Shown here piece by piece: positions 31,986 through 44,521 of a stretch of DNA of 64,000 nucleotides (its first letter is position 1; every line of letters begins with the position of its first letter). Under the pieces are notes generated by a model. That model saw nothing but the letters and a program-made list of their open reading frames with translations. It had not been told where the DNA came from and made no database searches. The stretch spans positions 744,001 to 808,000 of the forward strand of contig OX465592.1 of NCBI GenBank assembly GCA_950022655.1, in the 5' to 3' direction. This DNA is from Alentia gelatinosa (Eukaryota > Annelida > Polychaeta > Phyllodocida > Polynoidae). Both the position numbers and the translations under genes were made by a program.

Positions 31986-34200
31986 TTACCTCGACGATTA
32001 CTTACCACAGCGGGCGGCGACTGCGCGACAACTATTAACCGAATTAACGGCATTACCAGAACACCACCACAGGCACGTTAGGCCACTCACAGATATAAAA
32101 AACAAACGTGTTTCTCATCTGGAACATGGACTCTAATTCAGGGTTGCCAGTTGGGGTCAGAAAAAATATCGAAATAGTCTTTATCGTGATACAGGGTTTA
32201 TGCGTTACATATGCATCACAGTGGGAATCAAGGGAAAGATAAAGTTTTTACATGGGTCAGTGGGGAGGTTCAGCGGAGGATCATGGGCTGTGGCTGAATT
32301 GGGTAATTTGGCAGTTGGTATGTCAACATTACACGAGGAATTATCTTTTTATTCTGAAAATGAAAACACGACTCCGTGGTTGGGAGTATTTTTAGGTGAG
32401 GAGAAGTCATATTGTTTGCTGAGCCACGTTATCTACATAGAAACTAGTTTTTCATCACCGCGCGCATCAGCAAAAACGTTTTAAGAAATTTACTTCTCTA
32501 TTTTTTTGGGAGGATAAGATAAACCTTGATAGAAATTATGAAAGGTATGTGTATTTGGTATCAAATTGAAGCTCCTGATGCATTTAACGGGGTATCATGT
32601 GTATATAGGCATCCCCCGAACCATGGTATTCATTTCTCACTTCATACTGCCCTAAACAACCAATAGTTCTGTGCTGCCACCTATTGTTAAACTATGGTAC
32701 TTGACATTCCAAAAGCCATCTTTGAACCAGCAGAAAAATAGAAAAATAGAAAAAGAAGAAAAAAAAAAAAAGAGCCCTCGTCACATTTCTCACGGCTGGG
32801 TGATGAGAAACAAGTTTGTTTTTTTCAATGGCCTTACAACGAGCTCCACAGGCGGGGCGATCAGAAAGTAGATTAGAGCATTAGGGGCCGATTAAGGGGA
32901 TTAGGCCCGTCTTTAAGGGGATCAGAGCGTCGTTATGCGGCGTGCGGGATTCAGACTAAACGGTCGTTTACCGCGAGTCGCCGCCCGAACTTGACTGCGC
33001 GGCGGGGTCCCGCGAAACGCGCTCACAGAGCTACTAACTGCGCGGCGGGGTCCCGCGAAACGCCCTCTCAGACCTGGTGACAGAGTACGAACCTTACACG
33101 CATTACCGCGCAATACTCTGCCATACCTCGGTCTTATCATGGAACACCTCCCTGACCGTCAGAAAAGACCCATTGAGAGAAGTTATTTTGTGGTTGCGCT
33201 TTTGTAACTGGGCTTGGAACACGGTTACCTAATTCACATGATTGGGGATAAAACTTAATTATCAACTTATCAAAGAACTCTTAAAGGGGAATAGAGATTC
33301 TTTTGCAGATTTCCAGTTGATATTTTAGAATAAAGAAGAAACCAACAAGTTTTGGTGAAAGTCATTGATCCCCACAAGTTTGATGTGGAGCAATATGAAC
33401 GAGGCAACCCGAATGAATATCATGTAGTGTTCAAATAAGTTGGAGAATAACTTTGAGCAAAACAAGTTGCTTTCTTAAAGGATTGAAAAAGGATTGAAAA
33501 AAAACCCACAGGATATAGACCATGGAGAATGGACTGCAATACTCGTAGGGGCATAGAGAATGAGTTCCCAATGTAAAGCCTATGGGACAAAAATACGAGG
33601 GATGAGATAAAATGCTGTACACAACCACAGATGTCCCAGACCTTACAACGTGGGACACAAATTAGAGAAATATAGAGATTAGACAAACAGTGTACCTTTG
33701 TTTTAGGTTACTAGTGTTTATATCACACAACACGTTGTTACAGTAGTGCCTATTGTTCTTGTCTTGTCTGTTACTTATTTTTGTCACAACTCTGCTCGTA
33801 TAAGGTTTAGTTTATTTCAGCAACCTGTATATGTGGATCGCCTGGAACAGAATACCTGAAAGGACTTGTTTAACCTCGGACTAAGAACACTGGACAGACT
33901 GAATAAGGAATAACAGAGAATGGGAGGCAACTGACAGATTAGTTGAAGACAGTCGGGATGTTTAGATAAGGATGAGTGTTAGCTGTGGCGAATCTCTGTA
34001 GTATCATAGAACTTGTTTAAAAATAACAAACGAACAAAACAAAACAAAAACGGATAAGTGTCTATGTAATGGAAATGAACTAAAATAACTATGTTTAAGT
34101 ACTGCGAAGTATTATAAACCTATGTTACATAAGGACAAAATAAACGAGTTTGGATAAAAAAACAACAAAAAGACAAAATATTTCTTGTAAGTCACCAGTC
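31986..34200. other. Intergenic DNA with dispersed repeats
   Basis: 32140-32380 is a family B relative shared with 24.1 kb. 33340-33430 and 33510-33615 match the elements near 45.3-45.5 kb (AACAAGTTTTGGTGAAAGTC; CATAGAGAATGAGTTCCCAATG; GGGATGAGATAAAA). 32990-33065 holds a 38-bp near-duplicate (CTGCGCGGCGGGGTCCCGCG). No gene seen. Confidence 0.45.
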
Positions 34201-34204
34201 GCCT

Positions 34205-35592
34205 GGTGAAAGCTATTCGTATATAAACTCCACTTGTCCACCTACACAGAGTTTTAAGTGTGTGTGTACGTGAAGCTATACACAAACCCACCATTAGGTA
34301 TCCGTATATAAACTCCACTTGTCCACCTACACAGAGTTTTAAGTGTGTGTGTACGTGAAGCTATACACAAACCCCACCATTAGGTTGTAAGTGTGTGTGT
34401 ACGTGAAGCTATACACAAACCCCACCATTAGGTTTTAAGTGTGTGTGTACGTGAAGCTATACACAAACCCCACCATTAGGTTTTAAGTGTGTGTGTACGT
34501 GAAGCTATACACAAACCCCACCATTAGGTTGTAAGTGTGTGTGTACGTGAAGCTATACACAAACCCCACCATTAGGTTTTAAGTGTGTGTGTACGTGAAG
34601 CTATACACAAACCCCACCATTAGGTTGTAAGTGTGTGTGTACGTGAAGCTATACACAAACCCCACCATTAGGTTTTAAGTGTGTGTGTACGTGAAGCTAT
34701 ACACAAACCCCACCATTAGGTTTTAAGTGTGTGTGTACGTGAAGCTATACACAAACCCCACCATTAGGTTGTAAGTGTGTGTGTACGTGAAGCTATACAC
34801 AAACCCCACCATTAGGTTGTAAGTGTGTGTGTACGTGAAGCTATACACAAACCCCACCATTAGGTTTTAAGTGTGTGTGTACGTGAAGCTATACACAAAC
34901 CCCACCATTAGGTTGTAAGTGTGTGTGTACGTGAAGCTATACACAAACCCCACCATTAGGTTGTAAGTGTGTGTGTACGTGAAGCTATACACAAACCCCA
35001 CCATTAGGTTGTAAGTGTGTGTGTACGTGAAGCTATACACAAACCCCACCATTAGGTTTTAAGTGTGTGTGTACGTGAAGCTATACACAAACCCCACCAT
35101 TAGGTTGTAAGTGTGTGTGTACGTGAAGCTATACACAAACCCCACCATTATGTTGTAAGTGTGTGTGTACGTGAAGCTATACACAACCCCCACCATTAGG
35201 TTGTAAGTGTGTGTGTACGTGAAGCTATACACAAACCCCACCATTAGGTTGTAAGTGTGTGTGTACGTGAAGCTATACACAAACCCCACCATTAGGTTGT
35301 AAGTGTGTGTGTACGTGAAGCTATACACAACCCCCACCATTAGGTTGTAAGTGTGTGTGTACGTGAAGCTATACACAAACCCCACCATTAGGTTTTAAGT
35401 GTGTGTGTACGTGAAGCTATACACAAACCCCACCATTAGGTTTTAAGTGTGTGTGTACGTGAAGCTATACACAAACCCCACCATTAGGTTTTAAGTGTGT
35501 GTGTACGTGAAGCTATACACAAACCCCACCATTAGGTTTTAAGTGTGTGTGTACGTGAAGCTATACACAAACCCACCATTAGGTTGTAATAA
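34205..35592. repeat. 48-bp minisatellite, about 28 units
   Basis: Units of AAGTGTGTGTGTACGTGAAG followed by CTATACACAAACCCCACCAT and TAGGTT(G/T)T. The first two units are longer, with GTATATAAACTCCACTTGTC. The 48-bp period keeps a minus frame open with a 16-residue repeat; not a gene. Confidence 0.96.
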
Positions 35593-36289
35593 CTTCAAAC
35601 AACTTCACCTGAATGGCGGACTTCTGATCTATTTGGCGAGACCCGGGACTGATCATCTGATAGTACGGCGAGAGCCCAGAGTCTGTGGACACTGAGGGAA
35701 ATCAACTGAACGAAATGTGGACTCAAGTACCCAACATCTGTCACACTATGTGTGCAGGAAGTTCAGGAAACTACAAGGACATTTAACTTGTAAATATCAT
35801 ATTGAAAGGTTTCTGATGACATTGTATTTGTAGACTACTTTTGTCCACTTACCCTTGTTATCCTAGGCAGGTTTTAAGTGACGTCATAGCGGGTGTCTTT
35901 ATATTGAAAACTAAGTGTTTACCTTTCAATTTCCAAAACAAGTTTCTCCAGTCAGGTGTGAGATTCTAAATAACCCAGATTATTATTGGCTGCTATTATT
36001 GTTATCATCATTATTTGGATTATCATCGTTTATCATGTTTACACTGAGGGTGGGGGTGAGCGACTGTAGCCATCGCCGGCATTTGGGGAAGTCAGAGACC
36101 ATTTCCGGTTGTAAGCTTGTGCTCTAAGGCCATGAAAGTTAGAGACAATCAACAACTCAGGTTTCCCGCCTCACCCGATGGACTTTTCCATATATTTTAA
36201 AATCAATTTAGACATTTTGGTGTCTATTAGAATGTTTGCGCTGGAAATAGCAGACTATTGGGAAAGCATTCTGTTGATCTGAAAGATTA
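35593..36289. other. Unassigned intergenic sequence
   Basis: No repeat or gene recognised. The open frame at 35915-36127 has no domain support. Confidence 0.3.
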
Positions 36290-36895
36290 AGGCATGGCGA
36301 TCAGCCAATCACAGAGCGCGAGACATGGAGCATCAGGCATGGCGATCAGCCAATCACAGAGCGCGAGACATGGAGCATCAGGCATGGCGATCAGCCAATC
36401 ACAGAGCGCGAGACATGGAGCATTGCGGTATGGAAGCATTACGTCATGCGGTCGTCTGGTGACTTTTCTCAATAAGCCACAGAAACCTGCACAGGTCTAA
36501 CACACGACTAACACATGACTAACACATGACAAACACACGACTAACACACGACTAACACACGACTAACACACGACTAACACACGACTAACACACGACTTAC
36601 ACACGACTTACACATGACTTACACATGACTAACACATGACTAACACACGACTAACACACGACTAACACACGACTAACACATGACTAACACACGACTAACA
36701 CACGACTAACACACGACTAACACACGACAAACACACGACTAACACACGACAAACACACGACTAACACACGACTAACACACGACTAACACACGACTTACAC
36801 ACGACCAACACACGACTAACACACGACTTACACATGACAAACACATGACAAACACATGACAAACACATGACTAACACACGACTAACACAAGCGGA
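36290..36895. repeat. 45-bp triplet array followed by an 11-bp array
   Basis: 36293-36425: three units of CATGGCGATCAGCCAATCAC plus AGAGCGCGAGACATGGAGCA. 36500-36895: about 36 units of the 11-mer CTAACACACGA with CTTACACATGA and CAAACACATGA variants. Confidence 0.95.
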
Positions 36896-38083
36896 TACGA
36901 ATATCTACTGACAACGGGCGAATCGACGTGATATGGATTCACAAGAAGGATGGCAGCGGAAGGCATCGCATCGAGGTGAGAATCTAATTCAATTTTTTTT
37001 ATGAGTATTAAAGTCGCCATTACTGAGTATTCTCCAGGAGAATTAAAAGTACCGACAACCTTTTATAATGCTGCAGACTTGTTTACATTTTTATGTTTTT
37101 TGTTTTGTTTTTCATTTGAAAACAGTTGTATTAACATGGAGAAGGGTACATCAAAACTCAGTTCAATCATAAGTTTGAACTTCCAAGTGCACAGTCTTTA
37201 ACTCCTGTATTTGTGTCCCTTTTTCATTTTCTATATTCAATAGAACGCCGCCTAACGGACACCCCGCCAAGCGGGCACCCCGCGTTAATGGACATTTTTG
37301 TTCGGAACGGATCCCTCTTTTAGATGCTTATTCTAGCCCCGTACATCATTTCCAACCAAGGCCGTTTTCTGCCTGCCATGACAATGCTTTGACATATGGC
37401 AGATTTCACAAAAAGGGGCTTCTTGCTACTTTTTTATTTTGATAACAAAACAGTCCATTTTGACTTTCACTATGTGTACAATAAAAGTTAAGGTATCATA
37501 ATAATGTAATCTCTACTTGATTAAACTGGGTTTTGATATTGCTTCCCTATGGAATTCTATGGAATCTTCACTCTAGAAGTCAAACATTTTGCCAAACTTT
37601 TATCATGATTTCTGAGAAAATACTTCAAAAACAATAACAGATAAACTATCTCAATAAATTCAATATACATATTTATATATATGACAATAAAGCCTACAAT
37701 CTCTGGTTTAATATGCTACGTTTTGCAAATCTGTATCTTTTTTAAAGCCTAAGTTATGAGAATCTTAGTATAGCAAGTCAAAAGTAACTAATTTTCAGTC
37801 CCCAATATGGTCGGGCGGCCTTTAGAGACTGTGGCCGGAGGCAGTTTGCAGAATCAGTGACCAACCAAAGCGCAGTCGAGTCGTCTGACGCCGCCTTCAT
37901 CACACGAGATCACATCTCGTTCTGTTTGCTGGACTCGGCCCCCGTTTTAGCGATCCGTGCTCAACTATGTGGTATTTGTTTAACGTTTTTATTGTACGTC
38001 TCCCCTGAAGGGATTTAAGAGGTTTTCTTTGTCACTGAGTAGATTTCTTAGAACTGTCAGTAGACCATTAGACTCTACGCGTT
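36896..38083. other. Unassigned, AT-rich, with an element fragment
   Basis: 37240-37310 holds an inverted match to the 11.9-12.18 kb element (GCCTAACGGACACCCCGCC). The rest is AT-rich with no gene recognised. Confidence 0.35.
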
Positions 38084-38730
38084 AAAAGGCATAGCGGACC
38101 ATTTACATCGGAAACCCATTAAAACCCAGGTCAATTTCCTGGAAATTGAATAAGATGAGCTCGAAGTGTTATAGAACACATCGCCAGATTTAAAAATTAG
38201 AGTCACCGTGCTAGCTTTTGATTTATTGATCAATACTATGATAATATAAGGATAGAATATATAGAAATCCTAGGAAGTCGTTTTTCATATAGTAAAACCT
38301 ATGTAATTTGCTTCGGATTTTCACAGAATAGTGTACATGTATGGTACTAAACATGACATATTCTCTCCCTGTGCATGTTTCAATCCTTTGCGGGTTCACT
38401 TCATACTCGGATAACATTTTGCAGTTATCCATTCTAGGAAATGTTTGTGTGTATATTACCACATGTACTTATTTAAGTTTTCAAAATCATATATCACTGT
38501 CCACATTTTTGAGAGAATTGTAGAAAACTACATTTTTGATACATTTCCTAAATAAATCAGCCCGATGTAAACTGGCCTATTTTACATGTCGGAGTAGGTG
38601 TTACTCGATAATATGTTATACTTAACTCATTTGGTATTCGAATAAGTCAAAATACTGGTTTTAATTGACAATTCTCAGTATTTGAAAATCACTAGGTGGC
38701 GCCACCGTGTATTATAGAATGAAACTTTAA
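38084..38730. mobile_element. Family E MITE (TTAAAGGCATA ends)
   Basis: Starts TTAAAAGGCATAGCGGACC and ends ...ACTAGGTGGCGCCACCGTG...ACTTTAA. The core phrase GAGAGAATTGTAGAAAAC is shared with 39850-40149 and 56705-57112. Terminal TTAA could be a piggyBac-type target duplication; this is inferred from the ends only. Confidence 0.6.
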
Positions 38731-39637
38731 CAGGTATTCTTTGTTACTGGGAGGAGTTCTTAAAACTGTCTGTAGATTATTTTGACGTGGCAGTAGCACC
38801 TCTATGGCAAGCCGACAAAATGAATTTAAAACTGTCTGTACACCATTAGAGTCGGCGTGTTTAAACCGTTCTCTGAATGCTGACAGAACTTCGCCCGAGG
38901 CACACTCTCAGGAGTCCCGTAGATCGGCCACCAACCACGGTCTGCCATGTGTTACCATGTGGGGGTTGGTTCGGTTAGGTCCCACACAGGGGGGCGGGGG
39001 GGGGGGGCGGGGGCGAAGACCTGTCCAGCATGCACCGCGCACGGACCATATTATCAAACGCAGCCGCAGCGGCGCCAGATACAAACGTGGGACCTTGCAG
39101 AGCAGAGGGGAGTCTACGGGCAGGGGTAAGGGCCACACACAGGTATAGTCCGTCCACGCACCGCGCCGCCTTCGGGTTTGGGAGCATGAGCGCCCTGGCA
39201 CCTGGCGACAACGGGACGTACTACAGTCTAACACAGGTACAGTACAGCCACCTGGTGTTGAGAGAGAGAACTAATAGTACACGCTCCCTTCACAGAAGGC
39301 GCCACGTTCACTGTTACGCTGGTTCCGCGGTCTTCCGCTAGGGGGCATGGCGGAATAGGACACATTCGATTAAAAGACAGGAAACGCAATGTGGTCGCCC
39401 CTGATTGGTGATCGATAGTCTAAGAGTCACCAACACAGAGGCTGGCGTCCCCTGGTGAATCAGATCCGTACTAGATGAGTTTCTCCTCATTACACTGGCC
39501 ACCAGAGCGACACGTTAGCTCTGGTCGGGTTAAATCCGCGGCCACCTTGACCCAGTAGCGGGAATGAGCCTTTTTCCACAGGCCGGTGTCGCACCCTGTC
39601 TGCTTAGTTACGCCATGCCTGAAGCCAAACAAACGCC
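38731..39637. other. Mixed intergenic stretch, GC-rich 38880-39350
   Basis: Contains CpG-rich sequence and G runs near 38990. Frames on both strands are open between 38804 and 39341, but none shows a domain. A plus-strand AG...GT pair at 39141/39230 would bound a short exon (ends CTAACACAG then GTACAG), which I do not accept without further support. Confidence 0.3.
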
Positions 39638-40390
39638 TGGCAACGTATACTTTAGCATTGGATCACTGCGTGTATGGGCGTAATGCCTTTCTAAAACCCG
39701 TGTACATTATTTCCTTAGAAATAACAGCGATTGCATCGTATTTTATGGTTTTCCAGCTCCAATTTGGTGTGTTATAGATACATATCTCATCAATGATACT
39801 CTAGATATACCTTAGATAACACAGGAACACAGAAACTGAATGCACAATAATGGAATAAATAGGAATGTTGTTCTTCACATAGTGAAACCCATGTCAAGCT
39901 TTAAAAGCAATAGGGCACCGTCCTTGAGAGAATTGAAGAAAACCATATTGTTTAACTGTACATTTCCTTTATAATACAATCAATTGTAAATTGGCTTAAT
40001 TTACCTATTAGGATTGCATGAACTGGACAAAAGGTTATATCTATTCATTTGGAGGTAGAATGTATCGTAAGAACCAGTTTTAACTGGTAATTCACAACAT
40101 CTAAAAATCACCAGGTGGCGCCACCGTGAATTGTAGGATATGCCTTTAAACCCAAGACAATAAACTCTGACGTTTAGACAGCCCAATAATACAATACTCT
40201 AGATTGCTCCAGCAATTAAATCCGTCAAAAAACAACACTTGTGTAATCACACCCACCGTTAGCACTCTAGATGTGATTGCTGTGTGTCTCTATAGGCATG
40301 AGGCCAGACTCGGCCGTGTTTGTCCGAGCGGCGGCCTAACTAAGGAACTCACCGTGAGGTGGCGTTGAACGGAAACACCAGTATACGGGA
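39638..40390. mobile_element. Family F repeat interrupted by a family E MITE
   Basis: 39638-39776 (TTTAGCATTGGATCACTG to CAGCTCCAATTTG) and ~40150-40390 (CACACCCACCGTTAGCACTC, GAGGCCAGACTCGGCCGTG) match two halves of an uninterrupted copy at 60962-61360. The intervening ~375 bp is a family E copy ending GGTGGCGCCACCGTG...GATATGCCTTTAA. Confidence 0.7.
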
Positions 40391-41015
40391 ACTCCCAAAT
40401 TCAGATTGAAATCAAAGAAAATAAACAAAGGCGAGACCTCGAGTCAGAAACTCTAGGAGGGACTGCCGAGAAAGTAGATCGATGCTCGTGCCTTTTAGCG
40501 GCTAATTGGGTTTTAATAATTCACGCTGTATTCTCAGAGTCACGCCAGCGTTAGAGGGCATTTCACGGTCGAGTGACTTCAACAGATGAATCTGACCCCT
40601 GAATCTGACCCGAGCTACGCAGAAACCACTCAGGTGGAACGGGTCATGTGACCTCCCGACCGGCCACCGTACTACGCGGGTTCCCCGGTCAGCCGCTAGG
40701 GGGCTCGGCAGGGTTCGACTCTATTGCTCGCTTTTAGCGGCAGGGGGAACCAGCCAACCAGCCAACCAGCCAACCAGCCAACCAGCCAACCAGCGTAAAA
40801 CTGAATGGCTTTTGTCGACACGTAGTAATGTCCGAGCGCATGCGAGGATGTTGAGTAGGGTCATCTCTGAGGAGCAAACAACGGCTTTTATCTGAAACCA
40901 GTCCATATTGTATTTATCATCCACCTTTATCCAACTGGTGGTGTACACATTATAGTTCACTTTAGTTATTCACTATTTCTTTAGATGCACTATTGTTCGC
41001 CGTATTTTGCAGCCC
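40391..41015. other. Unassigned, with CCAACCAG pentuple repeat
   Basis: 40750-40795 has CCAACCAG repeated about five times. 40800-40935 is a partial foldback copy related to 44381-44521 (TCCGAGCGCATGCGAGGATG, CCAGTCCATATTGTATTTAT). No gene seen. Confidence 0.4.
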
Positions 41016-41875
41016 GGAGCATACAACATATCCGTATGTACCAGGTATGTCCATACAGAGTTCCTATAGGTTTACTCTGGACACTTTGTATAGGGTGGAT
41101 AATACGACATATCTGTATGTACTGGGTATGTCCATACAGATTTCCTATAGGTTTACAATGGACACTTTGTATTAGATGGACAAATAAACAATATTGACTG
41201 GTTTCAGATATAAGTGCTCATAAGCTCCGAGGAGTTGACGGGCAGTAATATCAAAGCGTATTCGAGGATATTGCATAGTCAACTCCAAGAAGCATACAAC
41301 CGCTTTCTATCTGTATACTCTGGGTATGTCCATACACACTCCCTGTGTGTTTTCTATAGACACTTTGTATTAGGTTTATAATACGACATATCTGTATGTG
41401 CCGGGTATGTCCATACAGAGTTCCTATAGGTTTACTATGAACACTTTGTATGAGGTGGATAATACGACATATCCGTATGTGCCGGGTATGTCCATATAGA
41501 GTTCCTATAGGTTTACTATGGACACTTTATATTCGGTGGATAATACAACATATATCTGTATGTGCCGGGTATGTCCATACAGACTTCCTATAGGTTTACT
41601 ATGGGCACTTTGTATTAGGTTTATAATACGACATATCTGTATGCGCCGGGTATGCCCATACAGAGTTCCTATGTGTTTTCTATGGACACTTTGTATTAGG
41701 TTTATAATACGACATATCTGTATGCGCCGGGTATGCCCATACAGAGTTCCTATGTGTTTTCTATGGACACTTTGTATTAGGTTTATAATACGACATATCT
41801 GTATGTGTCGGGTATATCCATACAGAGTTCCTGTGTTTTTACTATGCACACCTTATATTCGGTTGATAATACAGA
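41016..41875. repeat. ~81-bp minisatellite with a foldback insertion
   Basis: About nine units with ATACGACATATCTGTATG, GGGTATGTCCATACAGAG, TTCCTATAGGTTTACTATGG and ACACTTTGTATTAGGT. The second and third units are separated at 41190-41310 by a foldback-family sequence (GACTGGTTTCAGATATAAG ... GCGTATTCGAGGATATTG). Confidence 0.9.
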
Positions 41876-44380
41876 AGCCCTCCCCTCCCCTCACACACGC
41901 TACCATAAACCAACACCCTGCTTACGTGACTGAGACCTACTCGACGTACTTCGAGTACTCCTCTGTAGGACTGAGTGGAAGATCTTCTGGTCACTCGTCA
42001 GCGGGCACCAAACAGGCTGAGACTGTGAGAATAGGATATAATAATCCATACGGGGGAGCGGTGGAGCGGGGGAGCGGGGGAGCGGGGGAGCGGGTAACGG
42101 GATTAGGCGGCCGTGTTTAATCTCATTACGCCGCACGGGGAGGTGGGAGTAACGAGTGGTACCACCGAGGTACGCCAGTGGAGAGTCACTAATACCACGA
42201 CCAGCGGGTAGTATAGGAAAACACGGTGAGCGTGCCGGAGTGGAATCTGTTCTGAGATCTGGTGGTCGGAGATATTCACCGAGTTTATAGAGCGAGGTGA
42301 ATATATCCGATCAGAATATCCTCAGATAGGAGAAAATGACATGGGTTTTACCATGTGAAAATCAACTTTTTAGAATTTCTATATATTCTATTATAATATA
42401 ATCACAATATCAATCTCTAAATCAAAAACAAGCACGGTGACCCCAATCTTTAAGTTAGATATGTATTCCATAACACTTATAGATCACCATATTAGATTTT
42501 CAGGAATATGACACGGGTTTTAGTTTTCTAGCTGAATGGTCGGATATGCCTTTAAGGACCGGTCACACAGGCCGCAGTGCATCACGGGAGTTCCGGCGCC
42601 CCACTCCGCGCGGCTTTGAGCCTCACATTAAGTAAACAGCTTTTTACGTACGTAAAGCTTATTAAAACACCGGGAGGTCGTAGAGCATCAAAGGGGATTT
42701 CTGCTGTTAGTACAGGACCTTGTATTGCCCGCCCTCCTCCACGCCTCGGTACGTTCTCTCTCTGGGCACGTGGATGGGTCACGCCTGGTCCCGGCCGCAC
42801 CGCTCTGTGGGTCAACTTCTCAGAACTGAGAACCATTTAGCATCGATTTGACTAATTTGAATCTGAATCAAAGCTTCCTGTTCGCCAAAGTAATCCCAGA
42901 TTTATTCATCGTAGTTGTATATAATCGATATAAATCGATACCATATCCTGACCACGCTGTACAATGTGAAACAAGATGAAAATTGATGTTAGATACTGAA
43001 CGAGGCGTTTACGTTGAGTTCCGCATTTATCATCAATTTTCATCGAGTTGTGTACCTTATACAAGCATGGTAGGACGTCCTATGTTTATTATATACCCGA
43101 AAATGATCAAATTTAACCGAAACTTATCATGATATTCATAATATATTCATAAAGATAATATAACATCGTCAATACAAAGATAGAGCGAGATAAATCCCAG
43201 ATTTATTCCTCGTAGTTATATAATAATCGATATCAACCGAGAGAAGGCATCTGATTCAGTACAGGCGGGATATGGGAATGAATATTGCCTTCCTCATAAC
43301 CCTCCGAATATAAACATGTACAACATATGAGTTAGGTCCGGCAATGTGACCTGAGTAAGACCGACATTTCAGCTTGGTTTATTCAAAGTACTATCCCGGG
43401 TGTGTACTGCCCACACTCAGGTACAGAGGTGTCGTGCCCGCCGTCAGTCAGAAGGCTCAAACACTGTCTGTCGTGTAAATACCGAACGTGGTCTACAAAC
43501 TACAAAACTGATAAATACCCGGGTACGTCATACCACACAGTATGCTGGTATGGAGATACATACGCACATACTCTGAATACACAATCAACACAAGTGAGTA
43601 TAGCAGGGTATGGAACGATTAATAACACAGAAATACATGAAATATCACCGTAAACCTTGTGTCTTTTCATAAAAAAATCTTAAACTCGCTCTACGAACTC
43701 GTTTATCATTTTTATCGGATGAAACGCGGTACGTGAGGACGTTCCAACAAGGTGAATACGTTTTACTATAATACCACTTTATATCAATGTCAACCTTTTA
43801 CTCTACGAGCGTTCTTAGACTACGGTACACACTGAAGAAAGGTTGTTTTTTAATATTTGTGATCTATTGTAGTTTCAATCTGAGGTGTTTCACGCTACAA
43901 TAAGTAATTACCACGACCCTAGGGCACAACTGAGTGCCCAAGGAGAACAATGAATTTATCAACCATTGATTACAGATTCTCAATAGAAAGGCATTGGGTC
44001 AGTGTAATTTGCGAGTAGGAGATTACGGGCCTTGGTAACCTTCTACTCGTAAAACCAGGAGTTTACAGAAAAAAAGTCCCTACAACGTCATCATGCCCCA
44101 AAATAAAATCTTTGTAACAAACTGATAAACTGTTACTAGAAACTTGTTAAATATAAAAATAAGAATGATTCTGGTAATGACAATTGGAACAAAAACGAAG
44201 TACATAAAAAGTACAAATATGAAAAATGGCGGGACTATATCTTTCTCGTAAGGCTACACCGCATTACCGCCATGTTCGCCGGAACTGGCACCTCACGGGC
44301 AACCAATCGAGTTTCACATCTGTGGTAATGGTAGAGCATGGTAATTATTAGAGTTTATTAATTGTCTGAGAACAGTTGAT
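41876..44380. other. Intergenic stretch with family E fragment
   Basis: 42050-42095 has GGAGCGGGG repeated four times. 42320-42556 is an inverted partial family E copy (GGATATGCCTTTAAGG at its right). 42905-42990 and 43198-43240 share CCCAGATTTATTC(A/C)TCGTAG. No gene seen; open frames at 42577-42840 and 43402-43653 have no domain. Confidence 0.4.
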
Positions 44381-44521
44381 AAATACAATATAAGCTGACT
44401 TCAAAGCAGTTGTAATCTCCTCGGACCAGACTCTACGTGATATCCTCGCGTGCGCTCGTATATTACTACGCGTCTGGTCCTCGGAGAATACGGCCGCTTG
44501 TACCAGTTAATATTGTATTTA
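44381..44521. mobile_element. Foldback element with AATACAATAT arms
   Basis: Outer arms AAATACAATATAAGCTG and TTAATATTGTATTT are inverted, and inner arms TCCTCGGACCAGAC and GTCTGGTCCTCGGA pair. Relatives occur at 40800-40935 and 41190-41310. Confidence 0.7.

Noticed and set aside
30842..32136. Long open frames on both strands (PRPP-rich and GDVGRRGE-rich)
   Set aside because: All frames of the G-rich array are open because it contains no T-A-rich stop codons.
39141..39230. Short plus-strand exon between AG and GT ending SLTQ
   Set aside because: AG/GT pairs of this spacing are common by chance in GC-rich DNA; no conserved protein motif.
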